Origin: Burkholderia cenocepacia
GTDB lineage: Bacteria; Pseudomonadota; Gammaproteobacteria; Burkholderiales; Burkholderiaceae
NCBI RefSeq assembly: GCF_900446215.1
Contig: NZ_UAQZ01000007.1
Coordinates: 62,001-126,000 of the forward strand
Length of the DNA stretch: 64,000 bases
Direction: 5' to 3'
Position numbers and translations under genes: made by a program. Below, in pieces: positions 20,564 through 29,997 of the stretch. The notes under the pieces were generated by a model, which ran no database searches, was not told the DNA's origin, and worked only from the letters and a program-made list of their open reading frames with translations. The number at the start of each line of letters is the position of its first letter. Positions within the stretch are counted from its first letter, which is position 1.

Positions 20564-22156
20564 TCAGGCCAGCGACCGGAACAACCAGTAAAGCCCCGCC
20601 GCGAGTGCGATCGACGCCGGCAGCGTCAGCACCCACGCGAGAACGAGGCTGCGCACCGTGCTCCATTGCAACCCGGAACCGTTCGCCGCCATCGTGCCCG
20701 CGACGCCCGACGACAGCACGTGAGTCGTCGACACGGGCAGCCCGTACATGTCGGCGGCACCGATCGTCAGCATCGCGACGAGTTCGGCCGATGCGCCTTG
20801 TCCGTAGGTCAGATGCTGCTTGCCGATTTTTTCGCCGACGGTCACGACGATGCGCTTCCAGCCGACCATCGTGCCGAGGCCCAGCGCGATCGCGACGGCG
20901 ACCTTCACCCACGTCGGAATGAACTTGGTCGCGTGGTCGAGCTGCTTGCGGTAGTTGTCGATCGCGAGCTTGTCGGCGGCGGCGAACGCGGGTTGCCCCG
21001 ACTTCTCGATCAGGCGAATGGCCTCGGACACGAGGTACATCGTGTTGCGCACGTTGTCGACGTCGCGTTGCGGCACGGCCGCCATCGAGCCCGACGCGCC
21101 GACGGCGGTCGCGAGCGACGTGGACAGCTGCGCGACGGCCGGCAGCACGGCGGGTGTCAGTTCACGGTGCTGCACGTAATGTTCGACATCGGCACGCGGG
21201 TTCGCGGACGGCGCGATGCCGTTCGTGTACTTCCCGAACGTCGCAGCCGCCTGGTTCGCGACCGCCACGAAGGTCTGCGATTCGGCGGGCGTGACGGCCT
21301 TGTTCAGCGCATACGCGGTCGGCACCGTGCCGATCAGGATCAGCATGATGAGCCCCATCCCTTTCTGCCCGTCGTTCGACCCGTGGGCGAACGACACGCC
21401 GGTGCAGGTGAGGATCAGCAGGCAGCGAATCCAGAACGGCGGCGGCTGATCCTTCGGCGGCTCCTTGTACAGCTCCGGAATCCGCACGAGCGCCTTCAGC
21501 ACGAGCAGCAGCAGCGACGCGCACAGGAAGCCGACGATCGGCGAGAGCAGCAGCGACTTGCCGACCCCGAGCGCCTGGCCCCAGTCGACGCCGCTCGTGC
21601 CGGACGGCCCATGCATCAGCTGGTTCATCAGCCCGACGCCGATGATCGACCCGATCAGCGTATGCGAGCTCGACGACGGCAGCCCGAAATACCAGGTCGC
21701 GAGGTTCCACACGATCGCGGCGATCAGCAGCGCGAACACCATCGCGAAGCCCGAGCCGCTGCCGACCTGCAGGATCAGCTCGACCGGCAGCAACTGCAGG
21801 ATGCCGAACGCGACGGCGCCGCTCGAGACCATCACGCCAAGGAAGTTCCACATGCCCGACCAGATCACCGCGACGTTCGGCGTCAGCGAGTGCGTATAGA
21901 TCACGGTCGCGACCGCATTCGCGGTGTCGTGGAAGCCGTTGACGAATTCGAAGCCCAGCGCGATCAGCAGGGCGGCGCCGAGCAGCAGGTACGGGAACAG
22001 CGTCCCTTCGCGGACCGGCGCCAGATCGGCGACCAGGTGGGTGGCGATATAGACGGCGCCGAGCACGAGCACCAGCAGGAAGGCGGCATAGCCGACCTGC
22101 CGGGTGCGCGCGACGGAGCCCGGATTGTTCGGGGCGGACGAAGCAGGTTGATTCAT
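20564..22156 (-). CDS. pit: Inorganic phosphate transporter, Pit family
   Basis: A 530-aa membrane protein with the two inverted PHO4 repeats of Pit/PiT carriers: GFEFVNGFHDTANAVATVIY in the first half and GVSFAHGSNDGQKGMG in the second, plus PSSSSHTLIGSIIGVG and LPVSTTHVLSSGVAGT. These Asp/Asn/Ser residues line the phosphate path. Pit imports metal-phosphate with protons at low affinity. Both repeats and an extra hydrophilic loop (about residues 300-400) are intact. The gene stands alone; no PhoU-like partner is adjacent. Confidence 0.93.
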   Translation of the reverse strand: MNQPASSAPNNPGSVARTRQVGYAAFLLVLVLGAVYIATHLVADLAPVREGTLFPYLLLGAALLIALGFEFVNGFHDTANAVATVIYTHSLTPNVAVIWSGMWNFLGVMVSSGAVAFGILQLLPVELILQVGSGSGFAMVFALLIAAIVWNLATWYFGLPSSSSHTLIGSIIGVGLMNQLMHGPSGTSGVDWGQALGVGKSLLLSPIVGFLCASLLLLVLKALVRIPELYKEPPKDQPPPFWIRCLLILTCTGVSFAHGSNDGQKGMGLIMLILIGTVPTAYALNKAVTPAESQTFVAVANQAAATFGKYTNGIAPSANPRADVEHYVQHRELTPAVLPAVAQLSTSLATAVGASGSMAAVPQRDVDNVRNTMYLVSEAIRLIEKSGQPAFAAADKLAIDNYRKQLDHATKFIPTWVKVAVAIALGLGTMVGWKRIVVTVGEKIGKQHLTYGQGASAELVAMLTIGAADMYGLPVSTTHVLSSGVAGTMAANGSGLQWSTVRSLVLAWVLTLPASIALAAGLYWLFRSLA

Positions 22157-22321
22157 GACGGCATCTCGTAAGGGAACCGCGTCCGATCCTAGCTGCGGCT
22201 AGCAGTCAGTTTGATGACAGTCGGGACGACGAACGGTGTGTCTTACGGGGATGTAAGGCGAGTGGCGGCATGCGAGGCAGCGAGTCGCGTCGATCACTCA
22301 CATAGTGAACACGACAGCGGC

Positions 22322-22912
22322 TTACGCGCCGGTATCGCGCTGCTCATCATCCGTCGCCGCCAACGTCCAGCCGGCCGGCGACGCTACGAACGTCGTGCAC
22401 GACAGCGGCGCAACGTCGAGACGCGCGGCCGCGGCGTGGTCCATCCGCAGCACATGCGCGATGGCCGCGCGGACGATCGGCGCATGCGTGATCGCGATGA
22501 CGTCGCGCTCGCGCGGCAACCCGTCGAACCACGTGCCGACCCGACGTGCGGCGGCGTCGAACGATTCGCCGCGATGCGGCGACGCGGACGGCGTGCCGAT
22601 CCACGTGGCAAGTTCGTCAGGCAGATCGCGTGCGAGATCGTGCAGCCGCTTGCCTCGCCAGTCGCCGTAGTCGATGTCGCGCAGCGCGTCGTCGATGTCG
22701 GCGTGCAGCCCGAGTGCGTCGGCGGTCTGCGTTGCGCAGCGTGCCGGGCTGCACAGCACGAGCGAGCCGGCGATGGCCGTCCACCGGCCGTGCAGCGCGG
22801 CGGCTTCGGCAAGCCCGCGCGCGTCGAGCGGATCGTCGTCGGGAAACGTGCCGGTGCGCATCGCGCGGGTCGAGGCGTGCGCGATCAGGCGCAGCGAGGC
22901 ATGCAGGTTCAT
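22322..22912 (-). CDS. Histidine phosphatase family protein with degenerate RHG motif
   Basis: A 196-aa cytosolic protein of the phosphoglycerate-mutase-like (branch 1) family. The catalytic motif, normally LxRHGxT, reads LIAHAST, keeping His12 but losing the Arg and Gly; the second His143 is present in VIAITHAP, as are Arg58 (LCSPARCATQTA) and the acid Glu116 (HRGESFD). The family includes CobC, which removes the 5' phosphate of alpha-ribazole in cobalamin assembly. The gene is divergent from a cobalamin riboswitch, which supports a link to B12, but the missing Arg may weaken activity. The start at 22912 gives the normal N-terminal strand. Confidence 0.75.
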   Translation of the reverse strand: MNLHASLRLIAHASTRAMRTGTFPDDDPLDARGLAEAAALHGRWTAIAGSLVLCSPARCATQTADALGLHADIDDALRDIDYGDWRGKRLHDLARDLPDELATWIGTPSASPHRGESFDAAARRVGTWFDGLPRERDVIAITHAPIVRAAIAHVLRMDHAAAARLDVAPLSCTTFVASPAGWTLAATDDEQRDTGA

Positions 22913-23000
22913 GTCGGTGGTCGGATGATCCGGAGCGGGGCGCGCTTGCCCATCTGTCGTCGCTTCAATACGCGAACGTTCGCGCGTACAATTCGCCCGA

Positions 23001-23090
23001 TACGAAGCGCGGAAGCCGGTGCAATTCCGGCGCGGTCGCGCCACTGTAACCGGGGAATCGATGATCCCGGAAGCCAGACCTGCCTTCGTA
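23001..23090 (+). ncRNA. Cobalamin riboswitch (compact) upstream of cbtB
   Basis: The aptamer core is visible: GGAAGCCGGTGCAATTCCGG (23011-23030), then CGCCACTGTAACCGG (23039-23053), then the B12 box GGAAGCCAGACCTGCC (23069-23084). A closing stem P1 is formed by TACGAAG (23001-23007) and CTTCGTA (23084-23090). The whole is only about 90 bases, so the peripheral helices of the long class are absent or very short. It lies 44 bases before the cbtB start, and a small GGGG/CCCC hairpin (23108-23122) next to the ribosome site GAGG could be the expression platform. High cobalamin would be expected to turn cbtBA off. Confidence 0.9.
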
Positions 23091-23134
23091 CCCATCCATC
23101 ATTTGTCGGGGCGCGATTCCCCTGAGGTGCATCC

Positions 23135-23344
23135 ATGAGCGAAGCAGTGCTGAAGCCGGCGGTCGTGCCGGCACCCATCCCCGTCCGTGAGCTGTTGCCG
23201 TGGGCCGTGTTCGTCGGCCTGATCCTGCTGCTCGCCCTGTATTTCGTCGGTGCGGAACAGGGCGCGACGTCGCTCGTGCCGGGCATGTATGTCCACGAAT
23301 TCGTCCACGACGGCCGCCATCTGCTCGGCTTTCCCTGCCACTGA
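23135..23344 (+). CDS. cbtB: CbtB-type cobalt transporter subunit
   Basis: A 69-aa protein with one membrane helix (VFVGLILLLALYFVGAE, about residues 26-42) and a C-terminal His/Cys-rich tail HEFVHDGRHLLGFPCH that fits a metal-binding role. This is the CbtB family, always paired with CbtA and thought to take part in cobalt uptake for cobalamin synthesis. TGAGGTG lies 6 bases before the ATG. The gene follows the cobalamin riboswitch and precedes cbtA by 13 bases, so the two form a B12-controlled operon. The N-terminal residues are Pro-rich and cytoplasmic. Confidence 0.9.
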   Translation: MSEAVLKPAVVPAPIPVRELLPWAVFVGLILLLALYFVGAEQGATSLVPGMYVHEFVHDGRHLLGFPCH

Positions 23345-23357
23345 CGCGGAGTAAAAG

Positions 23358-24086
23358 ATGGTCGGAAAGCTGCTCATGCGCGGGATGCTCGCAGGCATCG
23401 CCGCGGGCCTCCTCACGTTCGGTTTCGCGAAAGTCGTCGGCGAACCGCAGGTCGATCAGGCGATCGCCCTCGAAGAGAAAACCGCCGCCGCCCAAGGCGA
23501 GGCACCGGAGCCGGAACTGGTCAGCCGCCACACGCAGGCCGGCCTCGGGCTACTGACGGGCGTCGTGACCTACGGCGCGGCATTCGGCGGGCTGTTCTCG
23601 CTGGTCTTCGCGTATGCGTACGGACGCGGCAGCCGCCTGCCGGCACGGCCGCTGGCCGCCTGGCTCGCGCTGGCGGCGTTCGTCGCGCTCGTGATCGTGC
23701 CGAACCTCAAGTACCCGGCCAATCCGCCGTCGGTCGGCGACCCCGACACGATCGGTTATCGCACGGGCCTGTTCTTCCTGATGATCGCGATCTCGATCGC
23801 GACGATGGTGTTCTCGGTCAGCGTGCGCCGCCATCTGGTGGCGAAGCTCGGGCAGTGGAACGCGTCGATCGTCGCCGGGCTCGTGTTCATCGCGATCATC
23901 GCGGCCGTGCAGATCGGGCTGCCGTCGGTCAGCGAGTTGCCGGCCGATTTCCCGGCGGCCTTGCTGTGGAAGTTCCGCGTGGCGGCCATCGGCATGCAGG
24001 TGATCATGTGGACGACGATCGGCCTGCTGTTCGGTGCGTGGGTCGAACGCGGCGAACGCACCGGCACCGGCGTTCGCGCCGCCTGA
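23358..24086 (+). CDS. cbtA: CbtA-type cobalt transporter subunit
   Basis: A 242-aa membrane protein with five predicted helices, beginning MVGKLLMRGMLAGIAAGLLT. The segment EPELVSRHTQAGLGLLTGVV and the conserved FVALVIVPNLKYPANPPSVG carry His and Asn/Pro residues typical of CbtA. CbtA is the proposed channel subunit of the CbtAB cobalt transporter. It is cotranscribed with cbtB under the cobalamin riboswitch and ends 22 bases from the convergent metR gene. Cobalt as substrate is a family inference. Confidence 0.9.
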   Translation: MVGKLLMRGMLAGIAAGLLTFGFAKVVGEPQVDQAIALEEKTAAAQGEAPEPELVSRHTQAGLGLLTGVVTYGAAFGGLFSLVFAYAYGRGSRLPARPLAAWLALAAFVALVIVPNLKYPANPPSVGDPDTIGYRTGLFFLMIAISIATMVFSVSVRRHLVAKLGQWNASIVAGLVFIAIIAAVQIGLPSVSELPADFPAALLWKFRVAAIGMQVIMWTTIGLLFGAWVERGERTGTGVRAA

Positions 24087-24108
24087 CGCACGGGCCAGGC
24101 GGGCGCGC

Positions 24109-25017
24109 CTAGCGCAGCATGCGCGGCGCGTTCCACGTCGATTCGCGCGCCAGCGCGACGAACGCGGCCAGATAGTCGATCGCGGCATCCGCTTCGCGGA
24201 TGCCGAGGAAGATCTGCTTCGCGATGCCGTTCTTGCCGAGCTTGACCGGCACGACCGGCATCCGGTCCGCATACTCGTCGGCGAGCCACCGCGGCAGCGC
24301 GGCCACGCCGCGTCCGCTCGCGGCCATCTGCAGCATGATGTCGGTCGTCTCGATCGACTTGTGCCGCCTCGGCACGATGCCGGCCGGCGTCAGGAACTGG
24401 TTGTAGATGTCGAGCCGGTCGGTTTCGACCGGGTACGTGATCAGGATCTCGTCGGTCAGTTGCTCGGGCGTCACGTAGTCGGCATTCGCGAACCGGTGCG
24501 AATCCGCGACCACCAGCACCTGTTCGTAGTCGAACACGGGATCGAAGCGCAGCCCCGGCTTGTTCAGCGGATCGGGTGTCACGAGCACGTCGATGTCGTA
24601 ACCGAACAGCGCGCCGATGCCGCCGAACTGGAAGCGCTGCTTCACGTCCACGTCGACGTCGGGCCAGCGCGACAGGTACGGCGACACGACTTTCAGCAGC
24701 CACTGGTAGCACGGATGGCACTCCATCCCGATACGCAGCGTGCCGCGCTCGCCCTTCGCGTACTGCTTCATCCGTTCCTCGGCGAGCTCGAACTGCGGCA
24801 GCAGCCGGTTCGCCAGCTTCAGCAGATACTGCCCGCCCTGCGTGAGCCGCAGGCCGCGGCCTTCGCGGTCCCAGATCGGCGTGCCGAGCTGCTGCTCGAT
24901 TTTCCTGACGGTATGACTGAGGGCCGACTGCGTGAGGTGCAGCGCATGGGCCGCCGCGGTCAGCGAGCCCTGGCGCTCGACTTCACGAATGACGACGAGA
25001 TGGAATCGTTCCAGCAT
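24109..25017 (-). CDS. metR: LysR-family regulator MetR
   Basis: A 302-aa regulator with an N-terminal winged HTH (EVERQGSLTAAAHALHLTQS, ALSHTVRKIEQQLG) and a C-terminal effector domain. The body (RIGMECHPCYQWLLKVVSPY, then GIGALFGYDIDVLVTPDP) matches MetR, which responds to homocysteine and activates metE and other methionine genes. I chose the start MLERFHLVV at 25017; the upstream in-frame GTG extension has no coding character. It is divergent from metE with 127 bases between the starts; the MetR-binding region lies there. Confidence 0.92.
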   Translation of the reverse strand: MLERFHLVVIREVERQGSLTAAAHALHLTQSALSHTVRKIEQQLGTPIWDREGRGLRLTQGGQYLLKLANRLLPQFELAEERMKQYAKGERGTLRIGMECHPCYQWLLKVVSPYLSRWPDVDVDVKQRFQFGGIGALFGYDIDVLVTPDPLNKPGLRFDPVFDYEQVLVVADSHRFANADYVTPEQLTDEILITYPVETDRLDIYNQFLTPAGIVPRRHKSIETTDIMLQMAASGRGVAALPRWLADEYADRMPVVPVKLGKNGIAKQIFLGIREADAAIDYLAAFVALARESTWNAPRMLR

Positions 25018-25063
25018 GGCTTGCGCACACCCGACGAATACATGAAGAATGTTAATGGATGAA

Positions 25064-25086
25064 TGAAATAATGCCATTTTATTTCA
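25064..25086. promoter_or_regulatory. metR-metE operator candidate
   Basis: TGAAATA and TATTTCA form a 7-bp inverted repeat around 9 bases. The overlapping TTCATGGTTTGAA (25083-25095) is a second symmetric element. MetR sites are built from TGAA/TTCA half-sites, so this AT-rich stretch between divergent metR and metE is the likely binding region. Confidence 0.55.
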
Positions 25087-25144
25087 TGGTTTGAAATCCC
25101 TATGATGGCTGCCGGATCTTCATTTTTCTCTGGACGGCAGCCTC

Positions 25145-27439
25145 ATGGTCACGACACACAACCTCGGTTTTCCGCGCATCGGCGCGAAGCGCGAACTCAA
25201 GTTCGGTCTCGAACGCTACTGGAAGGGCGAATCGTCGCGCGACGAACTGAAGGCGCTCGGCGCCGAACTGCGCCGGCGCCACTGGCACGACCAGCGTGAC
25301 CTCGATCTCGCGCCGATCGGCGATTTCGCGTTCTATGACCAGGTGCTCGACATGAGCTTCACGCTCGGCAACCTGCCGAAGCGCGTGCAGGATTTCCACG
25401 GCGATGCGCTCGACAACGCTTTCCGCGTCGCGCGCGGCCGGTCGGCGCAGTCGGCGGAGGCGCATGCCGCGTGCTGCGGCGGGGTCGCGGCCGGCGAAAT
25501 GACGAAGTGGTTCGACACGAACTATCACTACATCGTGCCGGAGTTCCATGCGGACACGAACTTCTCGCTCGATCCGTCGCGTCTGCTGCAGCAACTGGCC
25601 GAAGCGAACGCGCAGGGCGTGAATGCGAAGCCGGTGATTCTGGGCCCCGTCACGTACCTGTGGCTCGGCAAGGCGAAGGACGATTCCGATCGCCTCGCGC
25701 TGTTGCCGAAGCTGCTGCCCGTGTACGGCGCGCTGCTCGACACGCTGACCGCGCAGGGCGTCGAATGGGTGCAGATCGACGAGCCGATTCTCGTCACCGA
25801 GCTCGATGCCGAATGGCGCCAGGCATTCCGCACCGCGTATGCGGCGCTCGAAACGCGCCGCATCAATCTGCTGCTCGCCACGTATTTCGGCCAGCTTCAG
25901 GACAACCTGACGCTCGCGGCGTCGCTGCCGGTCGACGGCCTGCATATCGACGCGATCAACGCACGCGACGAAGTCGACGCGCTGGTGCGTGAGCTGCCGC
26001 CCGAACGCGTGCTGTCGATCGGCGCGATCAACGGCCGCAACATCTGGAAGACGGACCTGAACGCGACGCTCGACTGGCTCGAGCCGCTCGCGAAGCAACT
26101 GGGCGACCGGCTGTGGCTTGCGCCGTCGTGCTCGCTGCTGCACGTACCGGTCGATCTCGCGAACGAGGCGAAGCTCGACGCGGAAATCCGCTCATGGCTC
26201 GCGTTCGCGCTGCAGAAGCTCGACGAGCTGAAGGTACTCGCGACCGCCCTGAACGAAGGCCGCGACACGGTGGCCGACGCGCTCGCCGCGAATGCCGCCG
26301 CGATCGAGTCGCGCCGCCGCTCGCCGCGCGTGAACAATCCGGCGGTGAAGGCCGCGATCGCCCGCATCGACGCGCGGCTCGGCAACCGCGCGAGCCCGTA
26401 TGCGCAGCGTGCGTCGAAGCAGTCGGCGCGCCTGAACCTGCCGGCGTTCCCGACGACGACGATCGGCTCGTTCCCGCAGACCGCCGAAATCCGCCAGGCG
26501 CGCAGCCGGTTCAAGGCCGGCACGCTGGACGAAGCCGGCTATCGCACGGCGATGCAGGCCGAGATCGAACGCAGCGTCCGCGAACAGGAATCGCTCGAGC
26601 TCGACGTGCTCGTGCACGGCGAAGCCGAGCGCAACGACATGGTCGAATACTTCGGCGAACAACTCGACGGCTACGCGTTCAGCCAGTTCGGCTGGGTGCA
26701 GTCGTACGGTTCGCGCTGCGTGAAGCCGCCGATCCTGTTCGGCGACATCAGCCGCCCGAAGGCGATGACGGTCGAGTGGATCACCTATGCGCAGTCGCTG
26801 ACGAACAAGCCGATGAAGGGGATGCTGACCGGCCCCGTGACGATCCTGAACTGGTCGTTCGTGCGCGACGACCAGCCGCGCTCGGTGTCGTGCTACCAGC
26901 TTGCGCTGGCGATCCGCGACGAAGTGCTCGATCTCGAGCAGGCCGGCGTGCGCGTGATCCAGATCGACGAAGCGGCGCTGCGCGAAGGGTTGCCGCTGCG
27001 CCGCGCGCAGTGGAGCGAATACCTGAAGTGGGCGGTCGAGTCGTTCCGCATCACCGCGAATGGCGTGCAGGACGATACGCAGATCCACACGCACATGTGC
27101 TATTCGGAGTTCAACGACATCATCGCGTCGATCGCCGACATGGACGCGGATGTGATCACGATCGAGACGTCGCGCTCCGACATGGAGCTGCTCGATGCAT
27201 TTGACGACTTCAAGTATCCGAACGAAATCGGGCCGGGCGTGTACGACATCCATTCGCCGAACATCCCGACGCAGGATCACATCGTCGGCCTGATGAGGAA
27301 GGCGGCCGAACGGATTCCGGCGGAACGCCTGTGGGTGAACCCGGATTGCGGGCTGAAGACGCGTCAGTGGGGGGAAGTGATTCCGGCGCTGACGAACATG
27401 GTCGCGGCTGCGAAGACGCTGCGCAATCAGGTGCGGTAG
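25145..27439 (+). CDS. metE: Cobalamin-independent methionine synthase MetE
   Basis: A 764-aa protein of full family length. The N-terminal domain begins [20 protein letters not shown]; the C-terminal catalytic domain starts near [20 protein letters not shown]. Zinc ligands include His and Cys in [12 protein letters not shown] and Cys735 in [15 protein letters not shown]; the folate and homocysteine site includes [20 protein letters not shown] and [15 protein letters not shown]. The enzyme transfers the methyl group of 5-methyltetrahydrofolate to homocysteine without B12. It is divergent from its activator metR and close to the B12-controlled cbtBA operon. A strong hairpin (27490) follows. 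Confidence 0.97.
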   Translation: MVTTHNLGFPRIGAKRELKFGLERYWKGESSRDELKALGAELRRRHWHDQRDLDLAPIGDFAFYDQVLDMSFTLGNLPKRVQDFHGDALDNAFRVARGRSAQSAEAHAACCGGVAAGEMTKWFDTNYHYIVPEFHADTNFSLDPSRLLQQLAEANAQGVNAKPVILGPVTYLWLGKAKDDSDRLALLPKLLPVYGALLDTLTAQGVEWVQIDEPILVTELDAEWRQAFRTAYAALETRRINLLLATYFGQLQDNLTLAASLPVDGLHIDAINARDEVDALVRELPPERVLSIGAINGRNIWKTDLNATLDWLEPLAKQLGDRLWLAPSCSLLHVPVDLANEAKLDAEIRSWLAFALQKLDELKVLATALNEGRDTVADALAANAAAIESRRRSPRVNNPAVKAAIARIDARLGNRASPYAQRASKQSARLNLPAFPTTTIGSFPQTAEIRQARSRFKAGTLDEAGYRTAMQAEIERSVREQESLELDVLVHGEAERNDMVEYFGEQLDGYAFSQFGWVQSYGSRCVKPPILFGDISRPKAMTVEWITYAQSLTNKPMKGMLTGPVTILNWSFVRDDQPRSVSCYQLALAIRDEVLDLEQAGVRVIQIDEAALREGLPLRRAQWSEYLKWAVESFRITANGVQDDTQIHTHMCYSEFNDIIASIADMDADVITIETSRSDMELLDAFDDFKYPNEIGPGVYDIHSPNIPTQDHIVGLMRKAAERIPAERLWVNPDCGLKTRQWGEVIPALTNMVAAAKTLRNQVR

Positions 27440-27489
27440 CCACGCGGCAAGCACCGTGCGGCACCGTCGCGATCAACGATCGCGACGGC

Positions 27490-27532
27490 AAAAAAAAGCG
27501 GCCCGCAGAAGCGGGCCGCTTTCGTCACGCGT
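27490..27532. terminator. Bidirectional terminator between metE and an MFS gene
   Basis: AGCGGCCCGC and GCGGGCCGCT form a 10-bp stem. On the minus strand it is followed by eight or more T, ending the MFS transporter gene at 27556. The plus-strand T-run is short, so metE termination is weaker. Confidence 0.88.
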
Positions 27533-27555
27533 GCATTTGCGCGATGCGCCAGGCG

Positions 27556-28881
27556 TTACGCGGTGCGCGTGCCGCGCGGCAGCACCTCGTCCGTCTTGCC
27601 GGGTGCACCCGCATCGTCGATGCTGACCCGGCGCGAGATCAGCCACACGCACAGCGACGACAGCACGGCGGCACTCGCGTACTGGATCGCGAGCGGCCAC
27701 CAGTGCGGCGTGGTGTTCTGCGCGATGACGGTCGCCACCAGCGGCGTGAGGCCGCCGGCGAGCGCGCCGCACACCTGGTACGCGATCGAGATCGCCGTAT
27801 AGCGGATCCGTGCGACGAAGATGCCGCTGACGAAGCCCGCGACCACCGAGTAGTAGCCCGATTCCGCGAGCGTCGCGAGGCCGACGCCGACCGTGATCGA
27901 CACCGGCGTGCCGAGGTGCACGAGCGGCAGCATCACGAACGGGACGATCATCGCCCAGGCGCCGGTGATCAGCAGCACGCGCGTGGTGCCGAAGCGTTGC
28001 GCGAGGAACGCGGCCGCGAGCTGCACGACGAACTGCAGCACCGCGACGATCGTCATGCAATGCAGCACCATCGACCGGTCGAGCGACAGGAACTGCGTCG
28101 CATAACTGATCATGAAGATGTTGCTGAAATACACGCCGGCGATCCCGTACACGTTCGCGCCGATCGCGAGCAGCAGCAGCGGCCAGTATTTGAGCGCTTC
28201 GCGCACCGGGTTCCGCGCGGTGTTGCCGCTCTTCCTGACTTCCTCGAACTCGGGCGACTCGGACACGCTCGCGCGGATCACGAAGCCGACGACCAGCAGC
28301 ACGGCGCTCGCGAGGAACGGCACGCGCCAGCCCCAGCTCATCATGTCGTCCTTCGACAGCGTGCTGATCGCGCCGAACGCGAGCATCGACAGGATCAGGC
28401 CGCTCGCGCTGCCGAGCTGCGCGAACGACGCGAAGAACGTACGCTTGCCTTCCGGCGCGTGCTCGCCGGCCAGCAGTACCGCGCCGCCCCATTCGCCGCC
28501 GACCGCGATGCCTTGCAGCACGCGCATCAGCACGAGCAGGATCGGTGCGACCACGCCGGCTTGCGCGTGGGTCGGCAGCAGGCCGATCGCGACCGTCGAC
28601 ACGGCCATCAGCATCAACGTTGCGAGCAGCGACCGCTTGCGGCCGAAGCGGTCGCCGAGATAGCCGAACAGCACGCCGCCGAGCGGCCGCGCGAAGAAGC
28701 CGACCGCGAACGAGCCGAACGACGCGAGCAGGCTGATGAAGCGGTTTTCGCCGGGAAAGAACAGCGGCCCGAATACGATGGCGGCGGCGGTCGCATAGCT
28801 ATAGAAGTCGTACCACTCGATCGTGGTGCCGACGAACGAAGCGAGCGCTGCCCGCTTCGGTTGCTTGACGGAAGTCCCCAT
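27556..28881 (-). CDS. MFS metabolite:H+ symporter (MHS family)
   Basis: A 441-aa transporter with 12 predicted helices. The N-terminus RAALASFVGTTIEWYDFYSY and the loop GYLGDRFGRKRSLLATLMLM are classic for the MHS group (ShiA, ProP, KgtP relatives), as is GIAVGGEWGGAVLLAGEHAP. These symporters import carboxylates, betaines or similar organic ions. It lies 55 bases downstream of the ureohydrolase gene on the same strand, so import of a guanidino compound or its breakdown product is a reasonable guess. Substrate not proven by sequence. Confidence 0.87.
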   Translation of the reverse strand: MGTSVKQPKRAALASFVGTTIEWYDFYSYATAAAIVFGPLFFPGENRFISLLASFGSFAVGFFARPLGGVLFGYLGDRFGRKRSLLATLMLMAVSTVAIGLLPTHAQAGVVAPILLVLMRVLQGIAVGGEWGGAVLLAGEHAPEGKRTFFASFAQLGSASGLILSMLAFGAISTLSKDDMMSWGWRVPFLASAVLLVVGFVIRASVSESPEFEEVRKSGNTARNPVREALKYWPLLLLAIGANVYGIAGVYFSNIFMISYATQFLSLDRSMVLHCMTIVAVLQFVVQLAAAFLAQRFGTTRVLLITGAWAMIVPFVMLPLVHLGTPVSITVGVGLATLAESGYYSVVAGFVSGIFVARIRYTAISIAYQVCGALAGGLTPLVATVIAQNTTPHWWPLAIQYASAAVLSSLCVWLISRRVSIDDAGAPGKTDEVLPRGTRTA

Positions 28882-28936
28882 CTTTGTGTGTGCTCCTCTG
28901 GAATCCTCTGATTTGGAATAGATGGCGGTGCGGGGA

Positions 28937-29893
28937 TCAGTCGCGGTACGCGACGCCCGGCAGCACGCACAGCAGCTCGTACGCGAGGTTCGCGCCGAGC
29001 AGCGCTGTGGTGCCGAACGGGTCGTACGGCGGCGCGACTTCGACGAGATCGCAGCCGACGATGTTCAGCCCCTTCGCGCCGCGGATGATCTCGAGCGCCT
29101 GCGGCACCGTGAGGCCCGCGATTTCCGGCGTGCCGGTGCCCGGCGCGTAGGCGGGGTCGATGCCGTCGATGTCGAAGCTGATGTAGACGGGCGCGTCGCC
29201 GATGCGCGCGCGCACTTCTTCCATCAGCGGCGCGAGCGACTTGTTCCAGCATTCCTCGGCCTGGACGACGCGGAAGCCCTGCTCGCGGCACCAGTCGAAA
29301 TCCTCGGCCGCGTAGCCGGTGCCGCGCAGGCCGATCTGCGTGACCTTGTCGCCGTGCAGCAGGCCTTCCTCGACCGCGCGACGGAACGGCGTGCCGTGCG
29401 CGATCTTTTCACCCATCATCGTATCGTTCACGTCGGCGTGTGCATCGACGTGGATCAATGCAACCTTGCCGTGCTTGCGGTGGATCGCGCGCAGGATCGG
29501 CAGCGCGATCGTATGGTCGCCGCCGAGCGTGATCGGCTTGCAGTCGTGCTCGAGAATCGCGTCGTACGCGGCCTCGATGCGGGCGATCGAATCGTGCAGG
29601 TTGTACGGATTGATCGCGACGTCGCCGATGTCGGCGATCTGCAGCGAATCGAAGGGTGCTGCGCGGGTGGCCATGTTGTACGGGCGCAGCAGCACGGATT
29701 CGGTGCGGATCTGGCGCGGGCCGAAGCGCGCGCCGGTGCGGTTGGACGTGCCGAGGTCGAACGGCACGCCGACGAAACAGGCGTCGAGGCCTTCGGCGCT
29801 CGCCACGTGCGGCAGGCGCATCATCGTCGCGATGCCGCCGCAGCGCGGCATTTCATTGCCGCCGAGCGGCTGGAAATGGGTGTGGTCGTTCAT
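28937..29893 (-). CDS. Agmatinase-family ureohydrolase (agmatinase or guanidinobutyrase)
   Basis: A 318-aa manganese ureohydrolase. All metal ligands are visible: His in TLGGDHTIALP, the Asp/His cluster in IHVDAHADVNDTM, and the Asp pair in SFDIDGIDPAYAPGTGTPE. The family splits a guanidino group to urea plus an amine: agmatine to putrescine or 4-guanidinobutyrate to GABA. The presence of a divergent LysR regulator and a cotranscribed transporter resembles the guanidinobutyrase loci (gbuA/gbuR) of pseudomonads, so I favour guanidinobutyrase, but agmatinase is not excluded. The ATG at 29893 follows GGAAGAGACG. Cytosolic. Confidence 0.87.
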   Translation of the reverse strand: MNDHTHFQPLGGNEMPRCGGIATMMRLPHVASAEGLDACFVGVPFDLGTSNRTGARFGPRQIRTESVLLRPYNMATRAAPFDSLQIADIGDVAINPYNLHDSIARIEAAYDAILEHDCKPITLGGDHTIALPILRAIHRKHGKVALIHVDAHADVNDTMMGEKIAHGTPFRRAVEEGLLHGDKVTQIGLRGTGYAAEDFDWCREQGFRVVQAEECWNKSLAPLMEEVRARIGDAPVYISFDIDGIDPAYAPGTGTPEIAGLTVPQALEIIRGAKGLNIVGCDLVEVAPPYDPFGTTALLGANLAYELLCVLPGVAYRD

Positions 29894-29997
29894 GGGGGCG
29901 TCTCTTCCAGTGTGGGGTTGCCGTATCATGCGACGCGGCTTGGCGCACAGTTTTACGCGCTCCGCCGGGAAAGAAGAATGCGAAGATATCGACGTAA

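Noticed and set aside
23358..24086. Minus-strand frames antisense to cbtA
   Set aside because: They are shadows with no motif and conflict with a clear CbtA protein under a riboswitch.
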